Source: Megalonaias nervosa
Lineage: Eukaryota; Mollusca; Bivalvia; Unionida; Unionidae
Length of the DNA: 64,000 nt
NCBI GenBank assembly: GCA_016617855.1
Contig: JAECUM010006761.1
Span: forward strand, 1-64,000
Reading direction: 5' to 3'
Part shown: in pieces, positions 46,316 to 58,624 of the stretch
Numbering within the stretch: position 1 is the stretch's first letter
Layout: every line of letters begins with the position of its first letter
Position numbers and translations under genes: made by a program
The notes under the pieces: generated by a model
Seen by the model: only the letters and a program-made list of their open reading frames with translations
Database searches by the model: none
What the model was told of the DNA's origin: nothing

Positions 46316-47324
46316 AAAAAAAATTCTTTCTTACTAATTTTAGCTTCTAAATCAACCATACTTATCAACCATGCTATAGTCTGACTTGGTGACAACTGAT
46401 TCAAAGTTTATAGTGTTTGAGCAGTGAATATCCAAGAAGAAAGTGCCCTTGATGATTATCAGCCAACTCTGTTGAAAGCCTTCCTTACTGAGATTTGAAT
46501 TCATCATGCTAAAATAACCTCTAGTATTTATTTTAGATATGACTCAACATATTTCCTTCATATATGCTACTTTGGAAATAGATGCAGCAATGTGTTTTTC
46601 TGAAACTTTCATTTTCATTTTTGTACATTTTATATCTGATCATTGAACATGTGATTTCAAATATAGTCCAGCCTAATCAAAATCTGTAAGACATTTCTAT
46701 CAGCCAATGAAAATGATTATCTTAGGCTTCTTTGGCAATAAGTACACTCTATTTGGTAAACTTGAAATGCACTTGAATCAGCATAAAATCAACCATACTT
46801 ATGTTTACTCATTATTGTTCTTGGTGTTTTGTGCACCCTATGGAATCATGGCAAGAAGTTTCTTATGCCATAGGATGGAGACTAAAATGAACCGTATGTA
46901 TGTATGTATGTATGTATGTATGTATGTATCATGTGTTTCTTTCATAAAAAATAATTTTCTCAGTATCATAAAGGATTTTAGTGGATCTAATGTCTTATGA
47001 TTTGCAGTTGAATTTCTGCAAAATTTGTCTATGGTTGTAACAAGCGTATGTAATCTGTTATCCATGATTGTAACAAGTCCATAGTAATTGTTCACTGTGC
47101 TTGTAACAAGTTTATGTTAATTGTCCTTGGAATCACTTTTCAGAATGATAGTGTATAGTGCATTTAGCTGCAGAGTGCTTGATCTCATTGTATGTTTATA
47201 GATTAAAAGAGATTACTGCATCATGAGATATAAATATTTGCAAGAATACCATCATTGATATAGACAAGGACTACTATCCAAGGAATTCTCAATGTCATCT
47301 AGTAAATTTTTCCTTTTTGAATAG
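46316..47324. other. intron remainder with a (TATG)n tract
   Basis: Contains the source or sister copy of the duplicated patch (46580-46674), a (TATG)n tract at 46895-46929 and two or three copies of gttgtaacaag-gtatgtaat phrases at 47035-47125. No gene is seen. Confidence 0.45.
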
Positions 47325-47488
47325 CTTTGCAGTACGATGTTGAATTGGACACGCTTGCAAAAGAGAAGAATGATCCAGTGCGAGTAATGTTTCGGAATGA
47401 CAGCAGTGCTGGAAGAAAGAATATTACATTAGTGAGATCTATTGATTTATTACGAGAAGAATGTAGAAATTCGACAATTGTAGTCAAG
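47325..47488 (+). CDS. integrin alpha exon, thigh domain
   Basis: The acceptor is short (ctttttgaatag) and the donor strong (gtaagt). Two bases complete the codon opened at 38680, giving AENL-T-LQYDVELDTLAKEK. It continues NDPVRVMFRNDSSAGRKNIT and ends SIDLLREECRNSTIVVK. A single Cys followed by a polar strand matches the alpha4/alpha9 pattern (...EETCR...). Three potential N-glycosylation sites (NDS, NIT, NST) fit an extracellular domain. Confidence 0.93.
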
Positions 47489-48409
47489 GTAAGTTTATCA
47501 CTTTTACCATATGCCAGGCACTGTATTTTAAGTGAGGGACATCTTGGTTTAGTCCTGTCCATTTATCTGTCTGTCTGCCATGTTCTTCAGTCACCCATAG
47601 AAATTCATTTTAGGTAGCACTAAACAGTTTTGTAAATGCTGCCATAGGATGAATTATTTATTGAAGAGATATCCTGCTTTATCTTCATAATTCACTGTCA
47701 TTATTTACAGTTGTGTTAGGAATACATGATTTTACGTTGTATACATAAAGGGATGAGTCAGGTGCAGAAGCACATTTGTGCTAGCTGATTTTAAATGAAG
47801 ATTTTGGCTGACAATGTGCCAGAGATGCCACTTCTTTTCTTCTAGATCAATTTTTATGCATTTACCAAATTTTGCACAGCGAGTGATTTTGTGGAAAATC
47901 GTTATGTTCATGGTCCCCTTTCCTCTTCATTAAAGCAATAACTTTGATGCAATTGTCACCAATGAATAACTAAAATATCTCAGATTTTGTTCAGAATAAG
48001 TTACAATCACTATTTTACATTAAATTTGGTACTACGCAGTGTTGAATCTTAGTCAACAGAAATGACATAAGATAGTCATTGCAATACATTTCCTTTGAAG
48101 CAAAATTTTCTATAATAGTATTGAATTTCTGGGTTGCATTATCTGACAGGAAGAACATAAATAAACATAGTAACTAATTACATGTAGTGTGCATACTCTC
48201 ATCAAATGAGAGCAGGATAGCTAATGCATGCCTGTACTTCAGACTGTCACTTACTTGCTGTAAACTTCTGTTCCACGGTATCTTGTACAAAAGACCTGTC
48301 ATATTCACACAGCATCGTGAACAGTCAAACCTTACTACTAATAAACATTAGCCTGCCAACCCACAACTCATTCCTTGCAAGCACTTATCCAGATGATAAA
48401 TGGATCTAT
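47489..48409. other. intronic stretch, nothing recognised
   Basis: Scattered short open frames with no domain or splice support. Confidence 0.3.
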
Positions 48410-48800
48410 GATAAGCTTGGAAACTAGAACCTCTGATTTAACGTGTCCCAGGAAAGTTTGGAAACTAGAACCTCCGATTTAACATGTCCCTGAAAAGCTT
48501 CGAAACTAGAACACATGATTTACTATGTCTTGATACGCATGGAAACTAGAACAGTTGAATTTATGTGTTCCTGATAAGTTTGGAAACTAAAACATCTGAA
48601 TTTATGTGTTCCTGATAAGCTTGGAACCTAGAACATCTAATTTAATATGTCCCGATAAGCATGGAATCTAGAACATCTTATTGAATGTGTCCTGATAAGC
48701 ATGGAAATTAGAACGTCTGAATTGATGTGTCCCTGATAAGCTTGGGAACTAGAACATCTGCTGTAATGTGTCTATGATAAATGTGATAACTAAAACATCT
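48410..48800. repeat. about 42-bp minisatellite, 9-10 units
   Basis: Degenerate units of gataagcttggaaactagaa + catctgatttaatgtgtccct. Confidence 0.85.
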
Positions 48801-48931
48801 GATTCAATTTCACATCTTAAAATTCATCAATGTAAAAAAAATTTTGTGTGAATGATATATTGCAGGTTATAATTCTATATAATATTCTTATGATATTGTA
48901 ACATGATGGAAATAGATACATAAAGCAAGTC

Positions 48932-48937
<6 letters not shown>

Positions 48938-48999
<62 letters not shown>
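48938..48999. repeat. (AT)n microsatellite
   Basis: About 60 bases of TA dinucleotides with two G interruptions. Confidence 0.95.
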
Positions 49000-49035
49000 A
49001 GCTTATTTACAATTAACACTATACACACTCCACTA

Positions 49036-50417
49036 CTAGAGATGTCAAAATTTTAGGAAACTTCTACCAGATACCCGTCAATCCTAACGATAGGTTGCCG
49101 GGGTACCCGATCAAAAGGAAATTGTATTAAACGTGAACCTGAACTGCTCTGTTGTGGGTTCACACATGAAAACCCCATGAGAGTATAACCATAATTAATA
49201 CTAATATAAGTGGCAAAACATGTAATCTGAGCATAAAAAAGCAATCTATATATTACATGCTATAATTACAAAACAACTGTATGAAAAACATACATTCATT
49301 TTTTCTGCTTACCTCGATCTGCATTTTTAATTTTTGTCACAAATCGGCTAAATCCATGTGGATTAGTAGTTGGTACAAGAGTATAGACACACAAAAAATT
49401 GATAAATTATTTATGCATAACACTCACTTTAACTAGTCTACATGTCTACAGTAACTTTCGTGAATAGTTGTCAAGTCCACAAATGATGACTATTGTATTA
49501 CATCACTGTCAAATTCTTATTTCAAAATTTTTAAAGTGCTATTGATTTGTCCTTTTTCGGATGCAGCATGTTTTTAAGTTTAACAAAATCTCTCTCCTGT
49601 ATCATTTTTCAGTCATATAACATCCATCAAACACATCGATAAAGCCCGTTTATTATGGTATATGGACCCATTTATTTTCAATTTAGACTGGCCTGCTATG
49701 TATCTGGTATCAAAATAGAATGAATCTGTTACACGTGTTTCACATTCAAGAAACTTGTCTGTTTTCCTTGAACTGTTTCATGTACATATCATGAATAAGG
49801 AAATTAGACTGAGGTCTAACGATGAACACAGGGGCTTGTATCGTTGTTTCCAATTTAACTAACAGTTATATATGTACTATATACTAATACAAAAATAAGT
49901 TGTAAATAGGTTTAGTACATCATTGTCTGTTGGCCAATGAGAGGGCAGTATAAAAATATTCCATTCACTGACTTGCACTTGCACGTTAAATGGGCACGAT
50001 CATGGCAATGTTGAGCAGTAGTGTGGGAAAATGGTCTGGCATTCCTTAAAGGTATGATAGTAAGCCAAACTTTGGACAGGCACACAAAGTTGAATGCCTG
50101 AGCTAAGCATCGATAACAAATTTATTACATTACGTGAAATCTAGCTTGAAATATCAACATTGATTCTTAAATAGGTCACGAGAGACAGGACAGTAGTTTC
50201 CTCGCTTGTATTATTATGTTGTACATGTATGACTAGTGAACTGTAAGCAGTGATACGAGCCCTGTGACAATGAATAAATGCGCAAACAACATGAGCTTCG
50301 AACTGTAATCGTTATTCTCTGTCTCACTGTGAACCTGGAAATTTTATTCAGGGGGCACCAAGTTGTTCATTTTATTGCCGGGTTTATTATCAATGGGCGG
50401 ATACCCGTTGGCATCTT
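49036..50417. mobile_element. possible hAT-like non-autonomous DNA transposon
   Basis: The left edge tagagatgtcaa is followed by tacccg...gccggggtacccg. The right edge carries gcgg-atacccgttggcatctttg, whose inverse (caaagatgccaac, gggtatccgc) resembles the left. The GC- and CpG-richer ends contrast with AT-rich flanks. I cannot find a matching target duplication and no transposase is visible, so the boundaries and class are tentative. Confidence 0.3.
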
Positions 50418-51000
50418 TGTGACCTATACAAAAGAAATTTTCATAATTCTTTGCAGAATTAACTAATTGTTACAATAGAGAGAAAACATCCAACTTTTCT
50501 TTCCTTCTGAAGGCTGGAATGCATCTCCGTTTCTAGTTTGTGATTCCAATTCAATTCCCAGTCCATAATTCAGACTAGCTGAAACATGATGCCTGACAAA
50601 TGTAGGCAAATAAGGTTTTTCTCACTCAGCAGGGTCACTGCCTCAGCTAGATGGTCTCCTTTATAACTGATTGCACTAATGTTTCAACTGAAGATTCTCA
50701 GGAAAACACTAGTGTCCCTTCATCACAAAAACATCACACTTCCAATCTAATTTCATCACATTATCTTTCAGACTTCATTAAGTTCTATATAGGCAGCTTT
50801 TAATATAAATATCATTTATATCAGATGTACATTTCATATGCATTTACGGAAAACTACCTAATAAAATATTCTGAAATTTACCTCGGTTAATATAGCTTAC
50901 ATTATTTGCTTTATGATAAATAGGTGGATCTTACTCCTACATGTTAATGGAATTACTAAGTTTCCACACATGAACTGTCACGCTGTCTTATCATTAGTTT
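50418..51000. other. intronic stretch, nothing recognised
   Basis: AT-rich intron sequence without a recognisable element. Confidence 0.3.
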
Positions 51001-51145
51001 CCACAAAGGAACTATGTCAAGATGTGTTATTAGTTTTCACACAGGAACTATGTCAAGTTTTGTTATCATTAGTTTCCACACAGAATCTATGTCAAGATGT
51101 GTTATCATTAGCTTCCAAACAGGAACTATGACAAGATGTGTTACC
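51000..51145. repeat. about 39-bp tandem repeat next to an exon, 4 units
   Basis: Units of aactatgtcaagatgtgtta + tcattagtttccacacagg end about 30 bp before the acceptor of the exon at 51176. Confidence 0.8.
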
Positions 51146-51175
51146 TTTGTACAATGTAACCAATTTTTTTTGCAG

Positions 51176-51319
51176 AAAAATGGAGATGCATATGTATCGA
51201 ATGATCTCTGGACGCCGGTAAGGTTTGCCATAAACTTTACATTACTACAACCAGCCAGTGACTTTTCTGTGGTGGATCCAGTTCTTAAACCAGAAGTACA
51301 GTCTACAAAAATAGTAGAA
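51176..51319 (+). CDS. integrin alpha exon, thigh domain (2)
   Basis: Acceptor caattttttttgcag and donor gtaagt; 48 codons, phase 0 at both ends. It reads KNGDAYVSNDLWTPVRFAIN, then FTLLQPASDFSVVD and PVLKPEVQSTKIVE. The D--TP--F---F-L segment is a conserved thigh strand in alpha chains (alpha4: ...LTPIQIEAAYHL). An internal ccggtaaggt could act as a cryptic donor. Using it would remove most of the exon and shift the frame. Confidence 0.93.
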
Positions 51320-52073
51320 GTAAGTTACAACAAGTAATTTCTTTGATGGAAACAGCTAATTATTATAATCAGTTGTTATGCCATTTGAAATTAAAAAAAG
51401 AACATTGTTTGAAGATGCCTTAAATCATAAGCAAGTTGAATTCAGTGTTGTCCAACTTATTAGTCATATGTAAATTTCAGATTTTTGAACAGCTGATAAC
51501 AAATGTTTAAAGTTGCTTTTCACAAAGTATTAAAATTAACATATAATGTAAATACTGTACAAATGCATACAAGACTGCAGGGCATTCCTGACCAGCTGGG
51601 AGCCAGGTGATTTACCTCACTACATTTACGTTGCACCCAGCTACTTTTAAAGAAAGCATGCATACCATTGGGGGAGGTCCCCCTACCTACTTTGGCAACT
51701 AACCCTCCAACTTTATATCTAATGGAAAGCCCTGGAGACTGTAACAAAAAATGTCTTGCATTTGAGAAAATGATGAATATATTGAACATGAAATTTCATG
51801 CAAAAGTTTTCAACCCAAAAATTGTCATGTATTATGACTTTCTTCTTAGGATTTTTCTTTCAACATTTGTAAATGGTTTATTGTTGGAATGTTAATGATT
51901 ATACCTTTATTTATTAATTTCTAGGTGAATAAAATGAATGAATTTGTCCATTGCATATAAATTTTGTGTACACCACACCACAAATTCATAGTGACATTGG
52001 ATACAGATTTTATATTTACCTATTTTCTCTGTGTGCTGATCATGCATTCTATGCTTAGATGTTCATCGTTTAT

Positions 52074-52076
<3 letters not shown>
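51320..52076. other. short intron, nothing else recognised
   Basis: AT-rich. The short open frame near 51520-51790 on the minus strand has no domain. Confidence 0.3.

Positions 52077-52144
<68 letters not shown>
52077..52144. repeat. (AT)n microsatellite adjoining a splice acceptor
   Basis: About 68 bases of pure AT dinucleotide end 17 bases before the exon at 52162. The acceptor region reads atattacatatatatttgcag and has almost no pyrimidine tract. Confidence 0.95.
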
Positions 52145-52146
<2 letters not shown>

Positions 52147-52161
52147 CATATATATTTGCAG

Positions 52162-52394
52162 GCCAGTTTTGACATAAAATGTGAGAACAAGTCATCTTGT
52201 CAGTCTGACCTGGAATTGGCAGTGGAGGTCAGATGCTTGCAATCCAGCAAATGGGCTCTTGTAGATAAAAACACAAAGTTGGTTGTTGGGGATGCTAGGG
52301 AATTAGAGTTAACAGCAAAGGTTACAAACAGACTTGACTCCGCATTTAGGGTCGATTTGGTGGCTCAAGTACTGGCACCATTAAAGTCCACAGA
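52162..52394 (+). CDS. integrin alpha exon, thigh to calf-1
   Basis: Acceptor atatatttgcag, donor gtgagt; phase 0 in, phase 2 out. It reads ASFDIKCENKSSCQSDLELA, then VEVRCLQSSKWALVDKNTKL, VVGDARELELTAKVTNRLDS and AFRVDLVAQVLAPL. C-x(6)-C-x-x-D-L-x-L marks the thigh-calf hinge (the genu region) of alpha chains, and the G-x-x-x-L-x-L-x-x-x-V-x-N strand begins calf-1. The C-x-x-D-L-x-L wording is as in alpha4/alpha9. Confidence 0.95.
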
Positions 52395-52679
52395 GTGAGT
52401 ATTTCCCCGAACTATTATAATAAATTGATAAAATAAACCAATTTCTGTACAGAAACTTTTGAGAACTTGAAGTGTTTATATAAAAGTCCTAAATTTTCAG
52501 TTCAAGTTTTTGGTTGTTCTAGTTTGAGTTCACAGACAAGATATATCTTCATGGCAGGACTGAGGAAATCCCTTGAGTGAAGGAGTGTATACATGTGTTA
52601 TCAATAGTTTGATGCATTCATCATTACAGAATTAAAACTTGATGTGCAGTCTGTTTGTACTACATTTATCATAAAGATG

Positions 52680-54310
52680 TCTGAATCTTGATATAATCTA
52701 TGTAATTACTCTTTGAATCCTTATGGAATCTGTCAGAGTACTGTCTGGATTGTGATGGAACATAACAATTAAAGTACTGTTTGAATCCTGATGGAATCTA
52801 AAATTCCAAGTATTGTCTAAATCTTGATGGAATCTATAAATCTGAGTACTCTCTGAATCTTGATGGAGACTATCAATTGGAGTACTGTCTGAATCTTATT
52901 GGAATCTATTATTTAGAGGACTGTCTGAATCTTGATGGAATCCACCAGTCTGCATATTCTCTGAATCCTGATGGAATCTCTCAATCCAATACTGTCTGAA
53001 TCCTGATGAAATATGTCAATCAAAGTACTATTTGAATCCTGATGAAATATGTCAATACAAGTAGTCTAAATCTTGATGAAATATGTCAATCCAAGTACTA
53101 TCTGAATCCTGATGAAATATGTCAATCCAAGTACTATCTGAATCCTGATGAAATATGTCAATACAAGTACTATCTGAATCTTGATGGAATATGTCAGTCT
53201 GAGTACTGTCTGAATTTTCATGGTATCTATCAGAGTACTGTCTGAATTTGATGGTATTTATGACAGTACTATCTGAGTTTTCATGGTATCTATCAGAGTA
53301 CTGTCTGAATTTGATGGTATTTATGACAGTACTATCTGAGTTTGATGAAATCTATCAATCCAAGTACTGTTTAAATTCTGATGGAATTTATCAATCCAAG
53401 TACCTTCTGAATCTTGATGGGATATATCAGTTACGAGTATTGTCTGAATTTTATTGGAATCTTAATATTGTCGAAATCTTGATGGAATCTATGATAGTAC
53501 TGTTTGAATCTTGATGGAATCTATCAGTCTGAGTACTGGCCGAATCTTGATGGAATATCTGTACTGTCTGAATCTTGATGGAATTTATCAATCAGAGTAG
53601 AGTCTGAGTCTTGTTGGAATCTGTAAATCCATATACTGTTTGATTTTGATGGAATCTATCAATCCATGTACACATTGAATCCTGGTGGAATCTGTCATTC
53701 CAAGTGTTGTTTGAATCTTGTAACCTATCGATCCAAGATCTGGCTGAATCTTGATAAGCCACTCAGTCCATGTAATGTTTGAATCCTGATAGAATCTATC
53801 TGCATACTGTCTGAATCCTGATCAAATCTATCAAAATACAATCCGAAACTTGATGGAATCTTTCAAACCAAGTACTGTTTAAATCAAGATGGAGTCTGTC
53901 AATCTAAGTACTGTCTGAATTTTAGTGGAATGTATCAATCTGAGTACTATCTGAATCTTCTTGGAATCTTTCAGAGTACTGTCTGAATCTTGATGAAATC
54001 TATCAGAGTACTGTCTCAATCCTGATGGAATCTATCAGTCTGAACACTACCTGAATTTTGATGGAATCTATCAGTCCGAACACTACCTGTATCAACCCAC
54101 ATACTATCTGAATCTTGAGTAGTGTCTCAATTCAGTGAAATCTATCAAGCCAAATACTGTTTAAATTCTGATGGAATCTGTCAACCCACATACTATCTGA
54201 ATATGGATGGTATCTGAGGACTATCTGCATCTTGATGGACTGTATCAGTCTGAGTATTATCTGAATATTGGTGGTATCTATCTGAGTACTATCTGCATCA
54301 GTCGGAGTAC
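52680..54310. repeat. 36-bp minisatellite, about 45 units
   Basis: Units of gtactgtctgaatcttgatg + gaatctatcaatccga, with many variants and short forms. Because 36 is a multiple of three, some runs translate to repeating 12-residue peptides; these are not genes. It fills most of the 2.2-kb intron and ends about 260 bp before the next exon. Confidence 0.92.
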
Positions 54311-54570
54311 TGTATTTCTCTGATAAGCCCCTGCTGAAAGATAAGTATATCCACCACTTTTACAACTTTTTCATGAATTTTCATTAAGAATTAAAGCAAG
54401 TTGTTCAATTATAAACTCACTCCCTATTTTCAATAATTTTACTGGATGAGCACCCTGGCCTGGACTTATCATAGGAGAATACTGTATACATCATATAAGG
54501 TTGAAAACAAAATTATCAAAGTAAAATTTTAAAAAAAAAATTGATAATGATGTTTTGCTTACTATTGCAG

Positions 54571-54873
54571 CTCAAAGCATGGTATTGTAGGAGCATTGTG
54601 TCAGGATAATCAAGTGCCAGGTTTGACACGTTCAAATGTGACATGCACAGCAAATGGCAAGTTGGATGCAAAGCAGTACATTCAAATTGTTTTCAAGTAT
54701 GATGTTTCAGAAAAGTGGCTGCTACCAAGTGTGCAAGAGATAGATAAGATGCCACAAGAGATTACATTGTTTGTACAAGCTAACCAGGCAAATACAGATG
54801 TCAATCTAACCAACAACATCTTCAACATTACTATACCTGTAAGACTGGAGGCAACTGTGGAAATTATTGAGAA
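54571..54873 (+). CDS. integrin alpha exon, calf-1 domain
   Basis: Acceptor cttactattgcag, donor gtaagt; phase 2 in and out. After the split Asp codon it reads SKHGIVGALCQDNQVPGLTR, then SNVTCTANGKLDAKQYIQIV, FKYDVSEKWLLPSVQEIDKM, EITLFVQANQANTD, NLTNNIFNITIPVRLEA and TVEIIE. Two cysteines around NVT, the N-x-x-x-x-x-I-x-V strand, and the ending VRLEATVEI (alphaV: VDLAVLAAVEI) place it at the end of calf-1. Several N-glycosylation sites are present. Confidence 0.95.
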
Positions 54874-54989
54874 GTAAGTTTGAAGAAAAAACAGTCTACT
54901 GGTATGTTTGTTCTATCCTAAGGTTTATATATAATTATCTTAGGTTTAATGATAATGGAACTTGCCCACTCTACTCCACCAGATGGCAC

Positions 54990-55345
54990 ATGCATACTGT
55001 TCACTTTAATTCACCCACACTACTCCTCCAAATGGCACATGTGTACCGTTGACTTTAACTCATCCACTTTATTTCTCCAGATGGCATGTGTGTACTATTG
55101 ACTTAACTCACCCACTTTACTTTTCCAGATGGCTCATGTGTACAGTTGACTTTATCTCATCCACTCAACTTCTTGAGATAGCTCATGTATACTGTTGACT
55201 TTAACTCACCCACTCTACTCCTCAAGATGGCACATGTGTACTGTTGACTTTAACTCACCCACTCTACTCATCCAGATGGCACGTGTGTACTGTTGACATT
55301 ATCTCACCCACACTACTCCTCCAGATGGCACATGTGCACTATCAA
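54990..55345. repeat. about 48-bp minisatellite, 7 units
   Basis: Units of cagatggcacatgtgtactg + ttgactttaactcacccact + ctactcctc. Confidence 0.85.
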
Positions 55346-56072
55346 CTTTTGGGTTCAATTTTTTTCAAATTTGTGTCCCTCCAATATGTAATACAGTGGG
55401 ATATAGCTGTTGCTATGTGTATCTGTCAGTGAGGGGGACTGGGAGCACAAGCCATCACTAAATCAATCTTGTACTAATGTACAAAATGTCCTGAAACAAA
55501 AAAAAAACATTCAAGAATTTTCCATGGTATGTTGATGCCATATCATAATGGATCAGAGTGATGACAGAGTTTCATTACTAGGCACATGTCATGTATGTGA
55601 AGTGTAATTTTATATATTTGAATTTATACATGACAGAATTTTCATAAAAGCATTTACTGATGCCTTGAGGTATATTGGTTAATACAAGTTGGATGTTTTA
55701 GGAAGTCTTCATCAAAATAAAGTGATGGAGGATTAAAAGAAATGACAAATTTTACAAACAGATATTGATACAAACTATACATTCAGATTGATCTTTGAAT
55801 CTGATTGGTCAGGCATCAAACTCTGATAAGCAGTCAAAATGTTGACCATAATGTGATGTCATGACACAGTAGTGTAGTGCCAGAAGGTTATAATTACATC
55901 AGTTTTTGTTAGATTTTATAAAACATAACAAAATTGGAATGGGAATCACAATGTTGTATTTGAGAGATATATATATTCCTCCTCCCCATTTCCCCTCTTT
56001 CCCAATGGAGACATTAGTTTTGTGATATTTTCCCATCCACTCACCTAGCAAGCTGCCTTTCTCTCTATCCAA
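55346..56072. other. intronic stretch, nothing recognised
   Basis: AT-rich sequence without coding or repeat signal beyond the flanks. Confidence 0.3.
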
Positions 56073-56401
56073 CTGCTCTGGTGGCCTAAGTGGTTAGAGC
56101 ATCTGCCTCAGATGCAGGAGGTCATGGGTTCAAATCCCAGCCGAGTCATTGCAAAGACTTATAAACATGGTACTAGCAGCTGTCTCACTAGGTGCTAAGC
56201 ATTAAGAGGTTAGTGTTAGGACTGGTTGGTCTGGTGTCAGGATATTGTGACTGGGTGGAACATTATGCTACATGTCTGCGGCATGATGCCTCGGTGCTAG
56301 ACATCACTATAAACTTCCACACTGCAGACATCATAGCGATATGACTGAAAAATTGTTAAAGCTACCTTAAAAATCCAAATCACACACACACACACACACA
56401 T
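56073..56401 (+). mobile_element. tRNA-derived SINE, copy 3
   Basis: Head ctgctctggtggcctaagtg + gttagagc and B-box gggttcaaatccc; same body as the other copies; perfect (CA)n tail of about 20 bases. Confidence 0.9.
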
Positions 56402-56439
56402 GTCTCCATCTATCACACTTACCATGAATCATTATATTT

Positions 56440-57330
56440 AAATTCTAGTACTGACTGTGACTATATTTTGAAATTGGATATTTATATACTTGTAGCAGAT
56501 CTAAACCTGATTACAGTCTGGTGACTGTAACTTTATTTTGAAACTTTTTGAACACGGTTTTCAATTTGTATCAAGTTAGACATTTTTGACAAGAAACTTT
56601 TGAGCAGGATTAAGCCAGAATCATTAAGATAACATGTTAGTTTTATAATTTTGATCCATCCAATTATCGATCACACATACTATGAAACATGATATCTAAA
56701 ATCTATTACTGCTGTGACCTTACTTTTAAATTTTTAAAAAATATTTTTGAACTTATTTCAACATAGTCTTTTTTGACAAAAACCTTTTGAGTATGATTAA
56801 GCAAAAGTCATTCAAGATTCACAAATGAAATTTGTTTGGAATCTTTGTATTCATGTGTAGATGACCTGATCAAATTTTTTTAATCATTTTTTAAAATTGT
56901 TTAGACATTTTAAAACTTTCTGACAAATACTTTATAAGCATGATTATGCAGAATTCACACAAATTAGACAAATTTGGTAGGCAGTTTTATAGCATTTGTT
57001 ATGTTTAGATTTTTAGGCCATTTCAGGAATGATACATTTTTTTACCATATTTTAAAACTTTTTAGGACGAAAAGCTTGTAATCATGATTATTTGAGATAG
57101 ACAAATTAAATTTGTGAGGCTTATTTCTGTTAATCAGAAGATGATTTTCACAGTCATATGACAATAATTTTTAAATTTCTTTTTAAACATTTTAGTTTGA
57201 AATTTTAGGACTTCGATTTTTGACAAAAACTCAGTTACTACCCTCATGAAGCAAAAAACACTAGAGGTGGACAAATTAAATTTTGGTAGGCATGCATGTA
57301 TAAAATCTGATCAGATTCTTAGGCTGTTAC
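56440..57330. repeat. degenerate tandem repeat, about 150-180-bp period
   Basis: Loosely repeated phrases: tattttgaaactttttga, tttttgacaa-aa-cttttga, gcatgattatgcagaa/gattaagcaaaagtc, acaaattaaatttg-taggc. Units are strongly diverged and boundaries unclear. Confidence 0.5.
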
Positions 57331-57360
57331 ATTGTTTCCATTATCTCAGATTTTTTAATG

Positions 57361-57692
57361 ACCGCTCCGGTGGCCAAGTGGTTAGTGTGTCCGCCTCGGA
57401 TGTGGTAGGTCGCGGGTTCGAACCCCGGCCGAGTCATACCAAAGACTTACAAAAAAATGGTACTAACAGCTGCCTCGCTTGGCTCTCAGCATTAAGAGGT
57501 TAGTGTTAGGACTGGTCGGCCTCATGTCAGGATAATGTGACTGGGTGGGACATCATGCTACATGTCTGCGGCATGATGCCCCAGTGCAAGACATCACTAT
57601 AAACTGTCACACTGCAGATACCATAGCGATATGACTGAAAAATTGTTAAAGCTACGTTAAAAATCTAAATCACACACACACACACACACACA
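57361..57692 (+). mobile_element. tRNA-derived SINE, copy 4 (best preserved)
   Basis: Head ccgctccggtggccaagtgg + ttagtgtgtccgcc with intact B-box gggttcgaacccc; CpG-rich compared with copies 1-3, so probably the youngest. The body and CA tail match the family. An open frame through the head is incidental. Confidence 0.92.
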
Positions 57693-57779
57693 CATTTTTT
57701 AATGTCTTGGGTATTGAGGGCATACAAACACTGATGTAGTTTTCTTTTACCATCTATACTTCCTTATAAGGCAAGTCCA

Positions 57780-57952
57780 ACTGCAAACTGCACAGACCCA
57801 GATCTGATCTTACATAATGCACCAGCACATCTGGGTCTGTGACGTTTGTTAGAAGTAATCAGTAGAAGAATCAAAATAGACACTGATCTACAGGTGCATT
57901 ATGATATGGTAGATCAGGATCTATGTTATTTGCAGTTGGACTCAACTTATAA
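57780..57952. mobile_element. palindromic MITE-like repeat
   Basis: The ends aagtccaactgcaaactgca + cagacccagatctg and gatcaggatctatgttattt + gcagttggactcaactt are inverted copies. An inner hairpin is formed by cagacccagatctg and cacatctgggtctg. Related sequence lies at 29870-30045. About 170 bp, non-coding. Confidence 0.6.
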
Positions 57953-58094
57953 GCAAATATATATGGTAACCTGTTTGTATCTAATGTAGGGTGGGTGATA
58001 TGTAGCTATTATGATGTCTGTAATCTGTATTTTTGCCCATAACATTTATCATTTCTGGAACATAACTCCAAAACCGTTCAAAATATCTTGATGA

Positions 58095-58315
58095 AACTTG
58101 GTGCATTTATTAGGCTAGTTGTGTACATATGCCTTACTTATTAGGCTAGTGGTGTACATATGCCTTACTAGTTAGGCTAGTGGTGTACATATGCTTTACT
58201 TTTTAGGCAAGTGGGGTACATATGCATTACTTATTAGGGTAGCAGTGTACATATGCCTTACTTATTAGGGTAGCAGTGTACATATGCCTTACCTATTAGG
58301 GTAGTGGTGTAGATA
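58095..58315. repeat. 32-bp tandem repeat, about 7 units
   Basis: Units of ttaggctagtggtgtacata + tgccttacttat, preceded by gatgaaacttggtgcattta. Confidence 0.88.
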
Positions 58316-58624
58316 TGCATTTTGTTAATGCTTTTTATGTATTGATCCATTTGTCTGTTCATCCATCTATTCATGCTATGATTTTGAGAGCAAACTTTCC
58401 AATCATTCAAGATATTGGAACCAAACTTTATGCCCATAATAGACTGGTAGTATACATGTGGCTTTCTCAATTGGGAATTCTACTGTTTAAATTATTTTTT
58501 ATGCTTTTGTCCATAGATATGTCCATAAATCCATATATCATTAGGAAACTGTTCTCAAAATGTTATTATCCATACTGTGTGATAAATATCCGAGTACACT
58601 TCTCCAGTTTTTATTTGTAGTCTT

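Noticed and set aside
53042..53514. Open frames encoding repeats such as NPDEICQSKYYL
   Set aside because: They are translations of a 36-bp minisatellite whose unit is divisible by three; variants contain stops and no domain is present.
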